A DNA stretch of 64,000 nucleotides from an uncultured Bacteroidota bacterium. GTDB taxonomy: Bacteria; Bacteroidota; Bacteroidia; Bacteroidales; VadinHA17. The notes beneath the pieces were generated by a model. That model did no database searches. It saw nothing but the letters and a program-made list of their open reading frames with translations, and had not been told where the DNA came from. The stretch is from the NCBI GenBank assembly GCA_903844815.1, contig CAIMVD010000309.1:1-64000 (forward strand), written 5' to 3'. Position 1 is the stretch's first letter. The number at the start of each line of letters is the position of its first letter. Below are positions 27,030 to 37,590 of this stretch, in pieces. The translations under genes were made by a program, and so were the position numbers.

Positions 27030-28223
27030 ATGGGAAAAGTATTAGTGATTGGTGCCGGTGGTGTGGGAACTGTTGTAGTTCACAAGATGGCATCATTACC
27101 AGGTGTTTTCACTGAGATTATGCTGGCAAGCCGGACAAAAGCGAAATGCGATGCAATCGCTGCAAAGATTGGCGGCGGACGGGTTCAGACTGCACAGGTC
27201 GATGCCGATGATGTGCCGCAACTCGTTAAGCTTATCAGAACCTTCAATCCTGATATAGTTGTGAATGTCGCACTTCCCTACCAGGATCTTCATATCATGG
27301 ACGCTTGTCTCGAAACAGGCGTTGCTTATCTCGATACTGCAAATTATGAGCCGCTTGATGAAGCCAAGTATGAATATAGCTGGCAGTGGGCTTACATTGA
27401 CAGGTTCAAAAAAGCAGGACTTACAGCCATCCTCGGTTGCGGGTTTGATCCGGGAGTTACATCAGTTTATACAGCCTATGCAGCCAAACATCACTTTGAT
27501 GAATTGCATTATCTCGACATAGTTGATTGCAATGCAGGAGACCACGGAAAACCTTTTGCCACAAACTTCAATCCTGAGATTAATATCCGGGAGGTTACGC
27601 AGAATGGCAAATACTGGGAAGATGGTAAGTGGATTACAACAAAACCCCACGAGATTCACCGGCCTGTCAATTATCCGAATATCGGGCCTAAGGAATCTTA
27701 TGTCATTTATCATGAGGAACTTGAGTCGCTCGTAAAGAATTATCCGACCCTTAAAAGAGCAAGGTTCTGGATGACGTTTGGGCAGGAGTACCTTACCCAC
27801 CTTCGCGTAATACAGAATATAGGTATGGCAGGTATTATACCTATCATGTACGAGGGCAGGGAGATTGTCCCTATACAGTTCCTGAAAGCTGTTCTGCCCA
27901 ATCCGGGTGACCTTGGCGAGAATTACACGGGTCAGACATCAATTGGCTGCCGGATAAGAGGACTTAAGGATGGGAAAGAAAAAACCTACTACGTGTTCAA
28001 TAATTGCAGTCATGAAGCTGCCTATGCAGAAACCGGAACCCAGGGTGTGAGCTATACAACCGGAGTGCCGGCAGCCATCGGAGCAATGATGTACCTGCAG
28101 GGACTATGGAAGAAACCGGGTGTATTCAATGTTGAAGAATTTGATCCTGATCCCTTCATGGCTGAACTAAATAAACTGGGATTGCCATGGGTGGAACAGC
28201 ATAACGTCGACATTGAACTTTAA
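27030..28223 (+). CDS. Carboxy(nor)spermidine dehydrogenase, saccharopine dehydrogenase family
   Basis: 397 aa from ATG 27030; a longer frame from 26910 would run through the promoter. The N-terminal Rossmann motif VLVIGAGGVGTVVVHKM binds NAD(P)H; ANYEPLDEAKYEYSWQW and AILGCGFDPGVTSVYTAY are typical of the CASDH/CANSDH group. It condenses aspartate semialdehyde with putrescine (or diaminopropane) and reduces the imine to carboxyspermidine (or carboxynorspermidine). The decarboxylase follows 47 nt downstream, confirming the pathway. Confidence 0.93.
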   Translation: MGKVLVIGAGGVGTVVVHKMASLPGVFTEIMLASRTKAKCDAIAAKIGGGRVQTAQVDADDVPQLVKLIRTFNPDIVVNVALPYQDLHIMDACLETGVAYLDTANYEPLDEAKYEYSWQWAYIDRFKKAGLTAILGCGFDPGVTSVYTAYAAKHHFDELHYLDIVDCNAGDHGKPFATNFNPEINIREVTQNGKYWEDGKWITTKPHEIHRPVNYPNIGPKESYVIYHEELESLVKNYPTLKRARFWMTFGQEYLTHLRVIQNIGMAGIIPIMYEGREIVPIQFLKAVLPNPGDLGENYTGQTSIGCRIRGLKDGKEKTYYVFNNCSHEAAYAETGTQGVSYTTGVPAAIGAMMYLQGLWKKPGVFNVEEFDPDPFMAELNKLGLPWVEQHNVDIEL

Positions 28224-28270
28224 CCAGTCTGGTTGTTAAATCCTGATATTTAAAATTTAAGTTATTTACT

Positions 28271-29410
28271 TTGAAAATTGACTACAGCAAAATACCCTCT
28301 CCCTGTTATGTAATTGACGAGGAGCGTTTCAGGGGGAACCTTTCTCTTATTAAAAGCGTATCGGATCAGTCGGGAGCCGAGATAATCCTGGCTTTCAAGG
28401 GATTCGCCATGTGGGGAGTATTCCCGATACTCAGGGAATATGTATCAGGAGCGGCGGCCAGCTCCCTCGATGAGGCCCGGCTTTGTTTTGAGGATATCGG
28501 TTCACCTGCCCATACCTATTCGCCTGTTTATAAGGAAAATGACTTTCTCCCAATCGTCAGGTACAGCTCGCATATCACATTTAACTCGATCAATCAGTAC
28601 AGAAAGTACGCTTCCGAGCTAAGAAAGTACCCGGGAGATATTTCAGCAGGACTGAGGATAAATCCTGAGTTTTCAGAAGTAAGTCACGGCATCTATAATC
28701 CCTGCTCACCGGGTTCGCGTCTTGGCGTTACTGCAGCTGAACTCGGCGACGGTCTTCCTGAAGGTATAGAGGGACTTCATTTTCATGTGCTGTTCGAGTC
28801 CGATTCTTTTGCACTGGAAAAAGTTCTTGATATTGTTGAAGCCAGATTCGGACATCTGTTCCCCTCGCTTAAGTGGATCAACATGGGAGGAGGGCATCTC
28901 ATGACTAAAAAAGGATATGATACCGATCACCTCGTAAAAATAATAAGAAGGTTCAGGGAAAAGTCGGGACTCCATGTGATTCTTGAACCGGGAAGTGCAT
29001 TTGCCTGGGAAACAGGTGAACTGGTTTCAACCGTCGAAGATATTGTTGAAAACAGCGGTATTAAGACAGCCATTGCCGACATCTCTTTCACTGCACATAT
29101 GCCCGACTGTCTTGAAATGCCATATAAACCGAAAATACTCGGGGCATCTGATCCTGTTCCCGGACTGCCCACCTACAGGATCGGAGGCAATTCCTGCCTT
29201 TCCGGCGATGTAATGGGCGACTGGTCGTTCGAAACCGAACTGAAACCAGGAGACAGACTCATTTTCCTCGATATGATCCACTACACAATGGTTAAAACCT
29301 CCACCTTCAATGGCGTTCATCATCCGTCTATCGGGTTATGGACCCTTGATGGCAAATTCAGGCTTCTGAAGGAATTTGGTTACGAGGACTATAGAAACAG
29401 ATTATCATAA
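28271..29410 (+). CDS. nspC: Carboxynorspermidine decarboxylase
   Basis: 379 aa, alanine-racemase-fold PLP enzyme. It removes the carboxyl group of carboxy(nor)spermidine to give spermidine or norspermidine. The PLP lysine is in ILAFKGFAMWG near residue 43; HFHVLFESD, NMGGGHLMT and LEPGSAFAWETG follow the family pattern. The start is TTG 28271 (TTG-AAA-ATT), giving the canonical N terminus. Second gene of the polyamine operon. Confidence 0.93.
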   Translation: MKIDYSKIPSPCYVIDEERFRGNLSLIKSVSDQSGAEIILAFKGFAMWGVFPILREYVSGAAASSLDEARLCFEDIGSPAHTYSPVYKENDFLPIVRYSSHITFNSINQYRKYASELRKYPGDISAGLRINPEFSEVSHGIYNPCSPGSRLGVTAAELGDGLPEGIEGLHFHVLFESDSFALEKVLDIVEARFGHLFPSLKWINMGGGHLMTKKGYDTDHLVKIIRRFREKSGLHVILEPGSAFAWETGELVSTVEDIVENSGIKTAIADISFTAHMPDCLEMPYKPKILGASDPVPGLPTYRIGGNSCLSGDVMGDWSFETELKPGDRLIFLDMIHYTMVKTSTFNGVHHPSIGLWTLDGKFRLLKEFGYEDYRNRLS

Positions 29411-29471
29411 GAATTAAGTTTTTTTCCTTTCTCGCGAAGACGCAAGTTGAAATTTTCCTGATGACTGATTT

Positions 29472-29569
29472 CCTCTGTGTAACTCTGTGCTTCTCTGTGT
29501 CCCTCTGTGAAATTTAAAAATTAAGAACTTACACAGAGATCACAAAGCTACACAGAGTTCCACAGAGGT
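29472..29569. repeat. Inverted repeat of CTCTGTG units
   Basis: CCTCTGTGTAACTCTGTG and following CTCTGTG units oppose ACACAGAG and CACAGAGTTCCACAGAGG about 20 nt later. A long hairpin-forming element between convergent nspC and the SDR gene; it may act as a terminator, though it lacks a clear T-run. Confidence 0.65.
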
Positions 29570-29664
29570 CGTCTGAGTTACACTATTGTCTACCTAGACA
29601 TAAATCGCTATATCCGAAAAAAGGACTTTGAGATCTGTGTTTAAAATACAATGAGTAAAAAGTA

Positions 29665-30366
29665 CTATTTTCTGTTTATTGTAATATCCGTTACAAGTAG
29701 TCTCGCATCGCCTTTTACTGCATTAACGATTTTCAATGCCACTTCAGCCGGATCCATAAAGTTAGTTAAGTCACGCGATTTATCAACTATACTCCAGAAG
29801 TCTGTTCTCATGCCTCCCGGATATACTGCTATGATATTCTTTTTTGTGCCCTTGTATTCAGTCCTGAGAGCCTCCGTGTACCCTCTGGCACCCCATTTGG
29901 CAGCACAATATATCGTCTCGTCAGCTCTTCCAATCAGTGAAGAAGTCGACATTATGTTGATTATTGTAAGTTCATCTTTGTCGGGGGTGATTCTCAGAAT
30001 TTCTGTTGTCAGCAGTATCATCCCCTTAAGATTGGCCTCGAAGATATTTTCAATCAATTGTGCTGTTGTATTTTTTGCTGCTGAAGACAGACCTTGTCCG
30101 GCATTGTTGAAAAGATAATCGACTTCATAATCGTTTTCTTCAATGAAGGCCCCGGTATGTTTTATGTCATTCTCATCACCGATATTGCATACAAGCGATT
30201 CAGTTTTTCCGCTGTTGGATGATTTGACAAGCCTTGACATGGCCATCCCAAGTTTCTCCTTGTTTCTGCCCAGGATAAGCACATTATTTCCTGATTTGAC
30301 AAGAAGATCGGCAATTTCGAGACCAAGACCGCTGCTGCCTCCACTGATTACAGTTAACTTTTTCAT
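29665..30366 (-). CDS. Short-chain dehydrogenase/reductase
   Basis: 233 aa from ATG 30366. Classical SDR: cofactor loop SGGSSGLGLEIADLL, NNAGQG, and the catalytic YCAAKWG (YxxxK) with the upstream Ser in MSTSSLIG. NADP(H)-dependent oxidoreductase of unknown substrate, cytosolic. Divergent from the EamA transporter gene; no functional link is visible. Confidence 0.9.
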   Translation of the reverse strand: MKKLTVISGGSSGLGLEIADLLVKSGNNVLILGRNKEKLGMAMSRLVKSSNSGKTESLVCNIGDENDIKHTGAFIEENDYEVDYLFNNAGQGLSSAAKNTTAQLIENIFEANLKGMILLTTEILRITPDKDELTIINIMSTSSLIGRADETIYCAAKWGARGYTEALRTEYKGTKKNIIAVYPGGMRTDFWSIVDKSRDLTNFMDPAEVALKIVNAVKGDARLLVTDITINRK

Positions 30367-30472
30367 CTCATGTTTTTTCAAATATATTGATTATTGCATA
30401 ACCATTCCTAAAATTTACTTTTATAAAGAAAAGTATCTTGCTTTTCGTAATTTTACGGCTCAAATTCTGATT

Positions 30473-31441
30473 ATGCATAGAAGCAGGACTAAGACCTGGG
30501 CACATCTTTCACTTTTGGCTGCCAACATTATTTACGGACTGAATTATTCTATAGCCAAAGCGGTTATGCCCGAATCAATTAAGCCCTTCGCCCTTGTTTC
30601 ATTCAGAAGCGCATGTACGGCTTCATTATTCTGGATTACAAGTCTTTTCATGCGTAAAGATCCGGTAGTGGGAAAGTATCTTTTATATCTTTTCGCCTGT
30701 TCTTTCTTCGGAGTTGTCATAAATCAGACATTGTTTCTTTTAGGGCTAAGCATGACTTCACCCATTAACTCTTCAATTCTCCTGTCAACTAACCCTATAT
30801 TTGCCTTTGTCTTTGCCGCCATTATACTTAAGGAGAAGATAACCATTCTCAGAGGTTTTGGGCTTACCCTTGGATTCATTGGAGTGTTAATACTGATTTT
30901 ACAGAACGGAACTCCGGATATGGCAAGTACCACTTTTCTGGGCGATATGTTCACACTGGTCAATACAATCAGCTGGGCTTTTTATACAGTTATAATAAAG
31001 AGAATGCTTGATAAATACCATCCGGTAACGGTTATGAAATGGACTTTCCTGTTCGGACTGCTGACAAACATACCGGTCGGTTATCATCAGTGGAGCAAAA
31101 TGGATTGGTCGGCAATATCCCTGAATGGCTGGCTTGGAATCGGTTTTGTTGTCGTTTTTGCCACCTTCCTGGGCTACCTGCTTATTATTTTTGGATTAAG
31201 AAGGCTTAGCCCGACTATAGTCAGTACCTATACTTATACTCAACCAATTATTGCTGCTTATGTTGCTTCATTTCTGGGTCAGGACCATATAGATCTGGTG
31301 ATGATTTTGTCTGCCCTGCTGATTTTTTCAGGCGTATTTGTAGTAAGCTTTCAAAAACAGTCTGAAACCATGAATATTCTAACGCACAAGCTGAAATTCA
31401 TTGGATCCCTGTGGAAAAAGGGCGATGAAAATAACCTTTAA
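30473..31441 (+). CDS. EamA (DMT superfamily) transporter
   Basis: 322 aa from ATG 30473; a longer reading frame from 30143 would run antisense through the SDR gene. About ten membrane helices in two EamA repeats, the first from SLLAANIIYGLNYSIAKAV and the second from FTLVNTISWAFYTVIIKRML. Metabolite or drug exporter of unknown substrate. The aminopeptidase gene starts 15 nt after its stop. Confidence 0.9.
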   Translation: MHRSRTKTWAHLSLLAANIIYGLNYSIAKAVMPESIKPFALVSFRSACTASLFWITSLFMRKDPVVGKYLLYLFACSFFGVVINQTLFLLGLSMTSPINSSILLSTNPIFAFVFAAIILKEKITILRGFGLTLGFIGVLILILQNGTPDMASTTFLGDMFTLVNTISWAFYTVIIKRMLDKYHPVTVMKWTFLFGLLTNIPVGYHQWSKMDWSAISLNGWLGIGFVVVFATFLGYLLIIFGLRRLSPTIVSTYTYTQPIIAAYVASFLGQDHIDLVMILSALLIFSGVFVVSFQKQSETMNILTHKLKFIGSLWKKGDENNL

Positions 31442-31456
31442 TTAAAGCTGATATTG

Positions 31457-33052
31457 ATGAAAAAATTCTCTTTTCTGTTTCTGCTTTCCATTTTATTCCT
31501 GTCAGGATTCAGCAAAGATGGTTATCCCCGGAATCTTCAGGCAGATGTCATATCTTATCGTTTCTCCCTGGCATTGAACGATTCAACTGATAAAATCAGG
31601 GGAAATGCTCTGATAAAAGTCAGATTTCTGTCATTGGCTTCATCAATTGTTTTAGATCTTAATGGAGTTGGCAGTGGCGGGAAAGGCATGATTGTAACAA
31701 ATGTTACAATTTCAGGTACCTCGGTGAAGTGGAAGCATATTGAAGGGAAGCTTGATATTCGAATGAATAAGCCCGCAGCCGCAAATGACACTCTTGAATT
31801 CTTAATTGATTATTCAGGAATTCCTTCTGACGGTCTTATCATATCTAAGAATAAATTCGGAAACCGGACATTTTTTGCGGATCACTGGCCCGACCGGGCT
31901 CATTGCTATTTGCCATGTATTGATCACCCTTACGACAAGGCAACTGTTGATTTTATAATTACTGCTCCTGACCATTATAAAATTGTAGCCAGCGGAACAG
32001 TTGAAGAAGAATCCGACCTTCCGGGACCGAATACACTCACCCGCTGGTATGAAACTGTTCCCCTCGCCACCAAGGTTATGACCTTCGGTGCAGCCTCTTT
32101 CGCTGTTAAACCTGAAGGTCTGGTTTCGAATGTGCCTGTTTCTACCTGGGTATTTCCTGAAAATATGGTGGAAGGCTTTTCTGATTATTCAGTGGCGGTT
32201 AAGCCAATGGCCTACTATATAGGCACTTTCGGGAACTATCCCTATGAAAAGCTGGCAAATGTTCAGTCGAAGACCATTTATGGAGGCCTGGAGAATGCAG
32301 GAACAATTTTCTATTCCGAAAACTCCGTAACAGGGAAGAGCATGGCTGAAGGGCTGATCGCCCATGAAATTGCGCATCAATGGTTCGGTGACTGTGTTAC
32401 GGAGGCCGACTGGCACCATATTTGGCTCAGCGAAGGTTTTGCCACCTACCTCACTTCCTTGTATTTCGAAGCAGCACAGGGACGAAAAAGACTTGAAAAG
32501 GATATGTCTTCTTCGCGTTCAAGAGTTTTGAAATATTATGAAAAGAAACCTGCTCCTGTGATTGATACAACAGTTACAAATCTTATGGAGTTGCTGAATC
32601 CCAATTCATACCAGAAGGGAGCCTGGGTTCTTCACATGCTCCGTTATGAAATCGGGGATGACAAGTTTTTCAAAGGAATGAGGCTCTATTTTGAGAGGTT
32701 CAAAAATTCAAATGCACTAACAGCCGATTTTCGTAAGGTGATGGAAGAGGTCAGCGGGAAGAACCTTGATATCTTCTTCAGGCAGTGGCTCTATATTGCA
32801 GGTCAGCCGGAACTTAAATTTTCGAAACAGCCCGGTAAGACGAAAAATGAAACAGAAATAATCATTGAACAGAAGCAGGATTATTTATTTAAATTTCCAC
32901 TCGAGCTTCTCCTGAAAGATTCTACAGGTGAGAAACATGAAAATATTTTAATCAAAGACAGGGTTACAAGAATCATTGTACGCGATATGACCGACCCGCA
33001 AATCACTCCTGATCCGAAAATTAACCTGCTGTTTCGGATTGCGGAATTCTGA
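31457..33052 (+). CDS. M1-family metallo-aminopeptidase, exported
   Basis: 531 aa. N-terminal signal (FSFLFLLSILFLSGFS) points to the periplasm. The zinc site is HEIAHQWFG (about 302) with the third ligand Glu in WLSEGFATYL (about 325); the substrate-binding loop is YGGLENAG, a variant of GxMEN. The long ERAP-type helical C-terminal domain is absent, as in other short bacterial M1 enzymes. ATG 31457 is used rather than the TTG just before it. Confidence 0.93.
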   Translation: MKKFSFLFLLSILFLSGFSKDGYPRNLQADVISYRFSLALNDSTDKIRGNALIKVRFLSLASSIVLDLNGVGSGGKGMIVTNVTISGTSVKWKHIEGKLDIRMNKPAAANDTLEFLIDYSGIPSDGLIISKNKFGNRTFFADHWPDRAHCYLPCIDHPYDKATVDFIITAPDHYKIVASGTVEEESDLPGPNTLTRWYETVPLATKVMTFGAASFAVKPEGLVSNVPVSTWVFPENMVEGFSDYSVAVKPMAYYIGTFGNYPYEKLANVQSKTIYGGLENAGTIFYSENSVTGKSMAEGLIAHEIAHQWFGDCVTEADWHHIWLSEGFATYLTSLYFEAAQGRKRLEKDMSSSRSRVLKYYEKKPAPVIDTTVTNLMELLNPNSYQKGAWVLHMLRYEIGDDKFFKGMRLYFERFKNSNALTADFRKVMEEVSGKNLDIFFRQWLYIAGQPELKFSKQPGKTKNETEIIIEQKQDYLFKFPLELLLKDSTGEKHENILIKDRVTRIIVRDMTDPQITPDPKINLLFRIAEF

Positions 33053-33122
33053 TTGCGGATTTCGGATTTTTGATTGCGGATATTTGGCTCCTGACTTCCG
33101 ACTTCGGACTTCGGACTCCCAA
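33053..33122. repeat. Short direct repeats between convergent genes
   Basis: GATTGCGGATTTCGGATTTT-type repeats are followed by CTTCCGACTTCGGACTTCGG, the reverse-strand form of the minisatellite after yidC. They fill the gap between the M1 peptidase and mnmA. Confidence 0.7.
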
Positions 33123-34322
33123 CTACTTGTCTATCACCCCCGATCCAATAACTTCTTCTCCGTCATAAAACGCCGCGAACTGACCGGGAGTTATTCCCCT
33201 TTGCGGTGAATCGAAAATAATATACAGGCCATTATGGCGATAAAAGAGCCTTGCTTTCTGCAAAGGCTGGCGGTAACGTATCCTGACGAGGTAGTCGCGG
33301 CATTCTCCGGGCTCCATTTTCAGATCTGTTCTTATCCAGTGAATCTCATCATTCCTTATGAAAAGCCCTTTACGGTTAAGTCCGGGATGAGCATGTCCTT
33401 CACCTGTATAAACAATATTTTGCTCAACATCGGTTGCAATGACGAATAAAGGTTCTTTATATCCTCCGACATTCATTCCTTTCCGCTGACCGATTGTGAA
33501 GAAGTGAGCCCCATTATGCTCTCCTACAACTTTTCCAAAGGCAGGCTGGTATTTAAAGGGTTCCGCGAGAGAGCTTAGCATTTCATCGGATGCTTGAGCG
33601 GAAGGCAGACCTTCGTTTAGCTCAGGGTAAAGCGTAAAATCCTTTATTTCAATAATATTACCCTTTTTTGCTTCAAGTTTTTGCTGAAGAAAGGTTGGAA
33701 GATGCACTTTCCCCACGAAACAAATACCCTGCGAATCTTTACGGGTAGCTGTGGCAAGTCCCAGTTTCTCCGCAATCGTCCTTACCTCAGGTTTTCTCAG
33801 TCCTCCAATGGGAAAGAGCGCTGTTGACAGCTGTTTCTGGCTAACCTGGCAAAGGAAATAACTCTGGTCCTTGTTATCATCCACCCCTGAAAGGAGTCTG
33901 TAATAAGTTGTATCACCCTTACTGATTTCCGCTTTCCTGCAATAATGACCGGTAGCAACATAATCGCCTCCAAGCCGTCGGGCTTCCTCCGCGAATGAAT
34001 CGAATTTTATCTCCCTGTTGCACAACACGTCGGGATTGGGTGTTCTTCCCTTCCCGTATTCCGAAAACATGTAATCGACCACCCTCTGACGATATGGACC
34101 ACTGAGGTCAACCTGGTGAAAGGGTATCTCAAGTTTTTTGGCAACCATTTCAGCAAACATAATATCATCCTCCCAGTGACAGTCGCTCTGGAGCAAACCC
34201 GTTGTATCGTGCCAGTTCTTCATGAACAAGCCGGTTACTTCATATCCTTCTTCCTTAAGAATCCAGGCCGCGACGCTTGAGTCAACGCCTCCCGATAAAC
34301 CTACTACCACCTTTTTTTTCAC
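33123..34322 (-). CDS. mnmA: tRNA-specific 2-thiouridylase MnmA
   Basis: 399 aa. Adds sulfur to U34 of Lys, Glu and Gln tRNAs. The N-terminal PP-loop is [14 protein letters not shown]; the catalytic cysteines are in [12 protein letters not shown] and SQGICFVGK; the C-terminal barrel has SGVID at its end. The start codon is GTG 34322. Divergent from the AddA-like gene, whose ATG is 47 nt away. Confidence 0.96.
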   Translation of the reverse strand: MKKKVVVGLSGGVDSSVAAWILKEEGYEVTGLFMKNWHDTTGLLQSDCHWEDDIMFAEMVAKKLEIPFHQVDLSGPYRQRVVDYMFSEYGKGRTPNPDVLCNREIKFDSFAEEARRLGGDYVATGHYCRKAEISKGDTTYYRLLSGVDDNKDQSYFLCQVSQKQLSTALFPIGGLRKPEVRTIAEKLGLATATRKDSQGICFVGKVHLPTFLQQKLEAKKGNIIEIKDFTLYPELNEGLPSAQASDEMLSSLAEPFKYQPAFGKVVGEHNGAHFFTIGQRKGMNVGGYKEPLFVIATDVEQNIVYTGEGHAHPGLNRKGLFIRNDEIHWIRTDLKMEPGECRDYLVRIRYRQPLQKARLFYRHNGLYIIFDSPQRGITPGQFAAFYDGEEVIGSGVIDK

Positions 34323-34369
34323 AGCCCAAAGTTAAGGAAAAAGCAATAAAAACGATACCTTTAAACTCT

Positions 34370-37300
34370 ATGGGAAAAGGAACACTGACTATCTGCAGCG
34401 CATCAGCCGGATCGGGCAAAACATACAAGCTCACAGGTATTTATCTTGCAAGCCTCTTCCGTTCGAGGAATAATTACAGGAGAATACTCGCAGTAACCTT
34501 CACCAACAAGGCAACTGCAGAGATGAAATCAAGAATACTTGAGAATCTTCACAGGCTTGCCATCGGTGAACAGTCAGATTACCTGCCGGAACTTGTAAGG
34601 GACTCTGGTAAAACTGAAGCTGCCATCAGACAGGAAGCAAAAGATATTCTCAATTCCATTCTGCACGATTATTCAAGGTTTTCGGTTTCCACTATTGATA
34701 GTTTTTTCTCGAAGATTATCCGTGCTTTCGCTCGTGAGGCCGGCCTGCATTCAGGCTTCAGCTTTGAAATAGACCATACTGCAATACTTTCCGATGCCGT
34801 TGATGAAATGATAGCCTCTTCGGCTGACGATATCCGGCTTAAAAAGTGGCTTACTACCTACGCTTTAAAGAACATCGATGAGGAGAAGAGCTGGAATATC
34901 AAGAATTCTGTAATAAAACTGGCAGAAGAGCTTTTTAAGGAGAAGTACAAGATCCTTTCAACCGATGAAAAGTCGAATCTTGAGAATAAGGAATTCCTGA
35001 TCGGGTATATTGAGCGAATTAGAGCAATCAGTGCCTCTTTCGAGAAAAAGCTTAAAGAGTTTGGCGATAAGGCTGCTGCTTTGTATTCTCAATACGGACT
35101 CACCGACGATATGTTCTTTCAAAAGGGCAGGGGAGTGCCCGGCTATATAAGAGGACTATGCGATGGATCTGTTAAACCCCCGAATAACTATGTTCTTGAA
35201 ATTCTGAATGATCCTCCAAAATGGACAAGCGGCAAACCTTCTCCCAGTCTTTTGTCAGCAATTACGGGAGGCCTTGATGCAATTATAAGGGAAGCAGTAA
35301 CATTTTTTAATAGTAATAAACTTGATTACAACACTTCAGGTGCAATAATTGAATATTTGTATGCACTTGGGATCTTATCGGATGTTCTTCATAATGTACA
35401 TGTTATAACTGATTCTGAAAACAGTTTCCTTCTTTCTGATGCGGGAGAAGTGCTTAGCCTGATAACCCGTGGCGACCAGTCGCCTTTCATCTATGAAAAG
35501 GTGGGAAACAGGTATGAGAATTTCATGATCGACGAGTTTCAGGATACATCAATTATTCAGTGGAACAATTTCAAACCGCTTATCGAAAACAGCATGGCGG
35601 AAGGACACGATAACCTTGTTGTTGGCGACGTAAAACAATCAATTTACAGGTGGCGCAACAGCGACTGGAAAATTCTGGGGATGACACTTTCGGGTATGGC
35701 CGACAATGACAGGTTTATAAGTGATCCGCTTAAGACCAATTACAGGAGCCGTTCAAACATTATTAGGTTCAATAATTCCCTGTTCTCGTCTATTCCTGTA
35801 TTATTCGACAGGGAACTTTCGGATGTTAAACAGCCTGTTAGTTTCAGAGTCCTCTATTCTGAAGCAGTTCAGGACGATCCCGGAAAAAAGGAGGGAGGGT
35901 ATGTACGGATCGAATTCATTGAGGATTCAAAGGAAATGAGATGGCAGGATGCAGTCCTCGAAAAGCTGCCCGGAATTATTGAAACTTTCCAGGATAAGGG
36001 TTACGGAGCATCCGATATAGGGATTATTGTGCGCGACGGAAAAGAAGGCGCCTCAGTGCTTAAAACCCTTATAGATTATAGTAACAGCTGTTCTCCTGAA
36101 AAAAAAGAAACATACAATTATAATGTTGTCTCTAACGATTCTCTTTTGCTGTCAAACTCACCGGCAATAAACTTCATTATTTCGGTTTTGTCAGTCGTTA
36201 GTAATCCTTCCGATGTTATTAACATGGCAATGATGGTCAGGCTTATCTTGCTTGCCAAAGGGGAAGGTGGTGCCGAAAATGCAGAATTGTCAGTTGATAA
36301 AATACATGAACATTCCAATGTTTATTTTCCTTCCGGTGTCTGGGCTTTTTTAGATACCCTTAAAGAGCTGCCTCTCTTTGAAGCCACCGAAAGCATAATT
36401 AAATTCTTCGGACTGGGAGCGTTTTCCTGGAATGTCGCCTATCTCAATACTTTTCAGGATATTGTTCTGAGTTTTGCGGGGAAGAAAAACCCCGACGCAG
36501 TTTCATTTCTGGAATGGTGGGCCGAAACGGGATTTAAAAAGTCGGTTGTCCTGCCCGATAACCAGGAAGCCATCAGGATACTTACTATCCATAAGTCGAA
36601 GGGACTGGAATTCAAGGTTGTTCTTCTGCCGTTTATAAGGTGGAACCTCGATCACGATGCCGGCAAACAGCCTGTCATGTGGGTAAATCCAGGCAGACCT
36701 CCCTTCGACGATCTTGGAATTGTTCCGGTTAAATATGGCTCAGGTTTAAAAGAAACTATTTTTTCAGAGGAATACAACGATGAGAAATTTTCGGTTTACC
36801 TCGATAACCTTAACCTCCTCTATGTAGCCCTCACGCGTGCAAAAGACGCTCTATGGGGATTTTCAGTAAGGAATCCGAAAAGCAAAAATTCAATCTCAAG
36901 GGTGCTTGCAGAAACATTATCAGGCAGTTTCGATTCTCAAAATGAAAATAGCCTGAGATTGAATGATTTCTACAATACAGAAACAGGTGTTTTTGAATTA
37001 GGTGAAATACCCGAAAACAGTAATGAACCCCATTTTTTTCAGGGACTTACGGCAACTGAATATTCAGTTAGTACTGCAATAGATTCGCTCAGACTAAAAC
37101 TACACGGGGAGAATTATTTCGCTGCCGGTAAAGCCGACCTTAAGAAAAAGATTAACTACGGAAAGATGATGCACACTGTATTCGAAAGCGTCAGGATTCC
37201 TTCTGACGTACCTGGTGCAGTCAGACGACTTGTTTTGGAGGGAATAATTACAGATGCTGAGGCTGCGGACATCGAAACAAGAGTAAATAGTCTTATTGCC

Positions 37301-37567
37301 GGTCCGGAAGTCAGCGAGTGGTTCCTGCCCGGAAATGACGTTCTGACCGAAGCCGGGATCCTAATGCCTTCGGGTAGTACACGGCGTCCCGACAGGATTA
37401 TTTTCCGGGATGGAAAAATCACTATTATCGATTTTAAATTCGGTGAAGAAAATGCCCGTTACGCTGATCAGGTTTCCAGGTACCGGGGTTTAATGTCAGG
37501 AATGGGGTATGAGAACATAGACGGGTTTATCTGGTATGTCGACAAGAATTTAATTGTCCCTGCTTAG
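34370..37567 (+). CDS. AddA-like UvrD helicase-nuclease
   Basis: 1065 aa from ATG 34370. SF1A helicase: Walker A ICSASAGSGKTYK (about 8-20), TFTNKATAEMK, Walker B MIDEFQDTSI, TNYRSRSNI, TIHKSKGLEFK and LLYVALTRAKDA. The C-terminal RecB-type nuclease has RPDRIIFRDGKITIIDFKFG. It should form a double-strand-break resection enzyme with the AddB-like protein encoded at 38650-41541, loading RecA. A radical SAM gene lies between them. Confidence 0.92.
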   Translation: MGKGTLTICSASAGSGKTYKLTGIYLASLFRSRNNYRRILAVTFTNKATAEMKSRILENLHRLAIGEQSDYLPELVRDSGKTEAAIRQEAKDILNSILHDYSRFSVSTIDSFFSKIIRAFAREAGLHSGFSFEIDHTAILSDAVDEMIASSADDIRLKKWLTTYALKNIDEEKSWNIKNSVIKLAEELFKEKYKILSTDEKSNLENKEFLIGYIERIRAISASFEKKLKEFGDKAAALYSQYGLTDDMFFQKGRGVPGYIRGLCDGSVKPPNNYVLEILNDPPKWTSGKPSPSLLSAITGGLDAIIREAVTFFNSNKLDYNTSGAIIEYLYALGILSDVLHNVHVITDSENSFLLSDAGEVLSLITRGDQSPFIYEKVGNRYENFMIDEFQDTSIIQWNNFKPLIENSMAEGHDNLVVGDVKQSIYRWRNSDWKILGMTLSGMADNDRFISDPLKTNYRSRSNIIRFNNSLFSSIPVLFDRELSDVKQPVSFRVLYSEAVQDDPGKKEGGYVRIEFIEDSKEMRWQDAVLEKLPGIIETFQDKGYGASDIGIIVRDGKEGASVLKTLIDYSNSCSPEKKETYNYNVVSNDSLLLSNSPAINFIISVLSVVSNPSDVINMAMMVRLILLAKGEGGAENAELSVDKIHEHSNVYFPSGVWAFLDTLKELPLFEATESIIKFFGLGAFSWNVAYLNTFQDIVLSFAGKKNPDAVSFLEWWAETGFKKSVVLPDNQEAIRILTIHKSKGLEFKVVLLPFIRWNLDHDAGKQPVMWVNPGRPPFDDLGIVPVKYGSGLKETIFSEEYNDEKFSVYLDNLNLLYVALTRAKDALWGFSVRNPKSKNSISRVLAETLSGSFDSQNENSLRLNDFYNTETGVFELGEIPENSNEPHFFQGLTATEYSVSTAIDSLRLKLHGENYFAAGKADLKKKINYGKMMHTVFESVRIPSDVPGAVRRLVLEGIITDAEAADIETRVNSLIAGPEVSEWFLPGNDVLTEAGILMPSGSTRRPDRIIFRDGKITIIDFKFGEENARYADQVSRYRGLMSGMGYENIDGFIWYVDKNLIVPA

Positions 37568-37590
37568 ATGTAAACGGAAAAGATAAAAAA

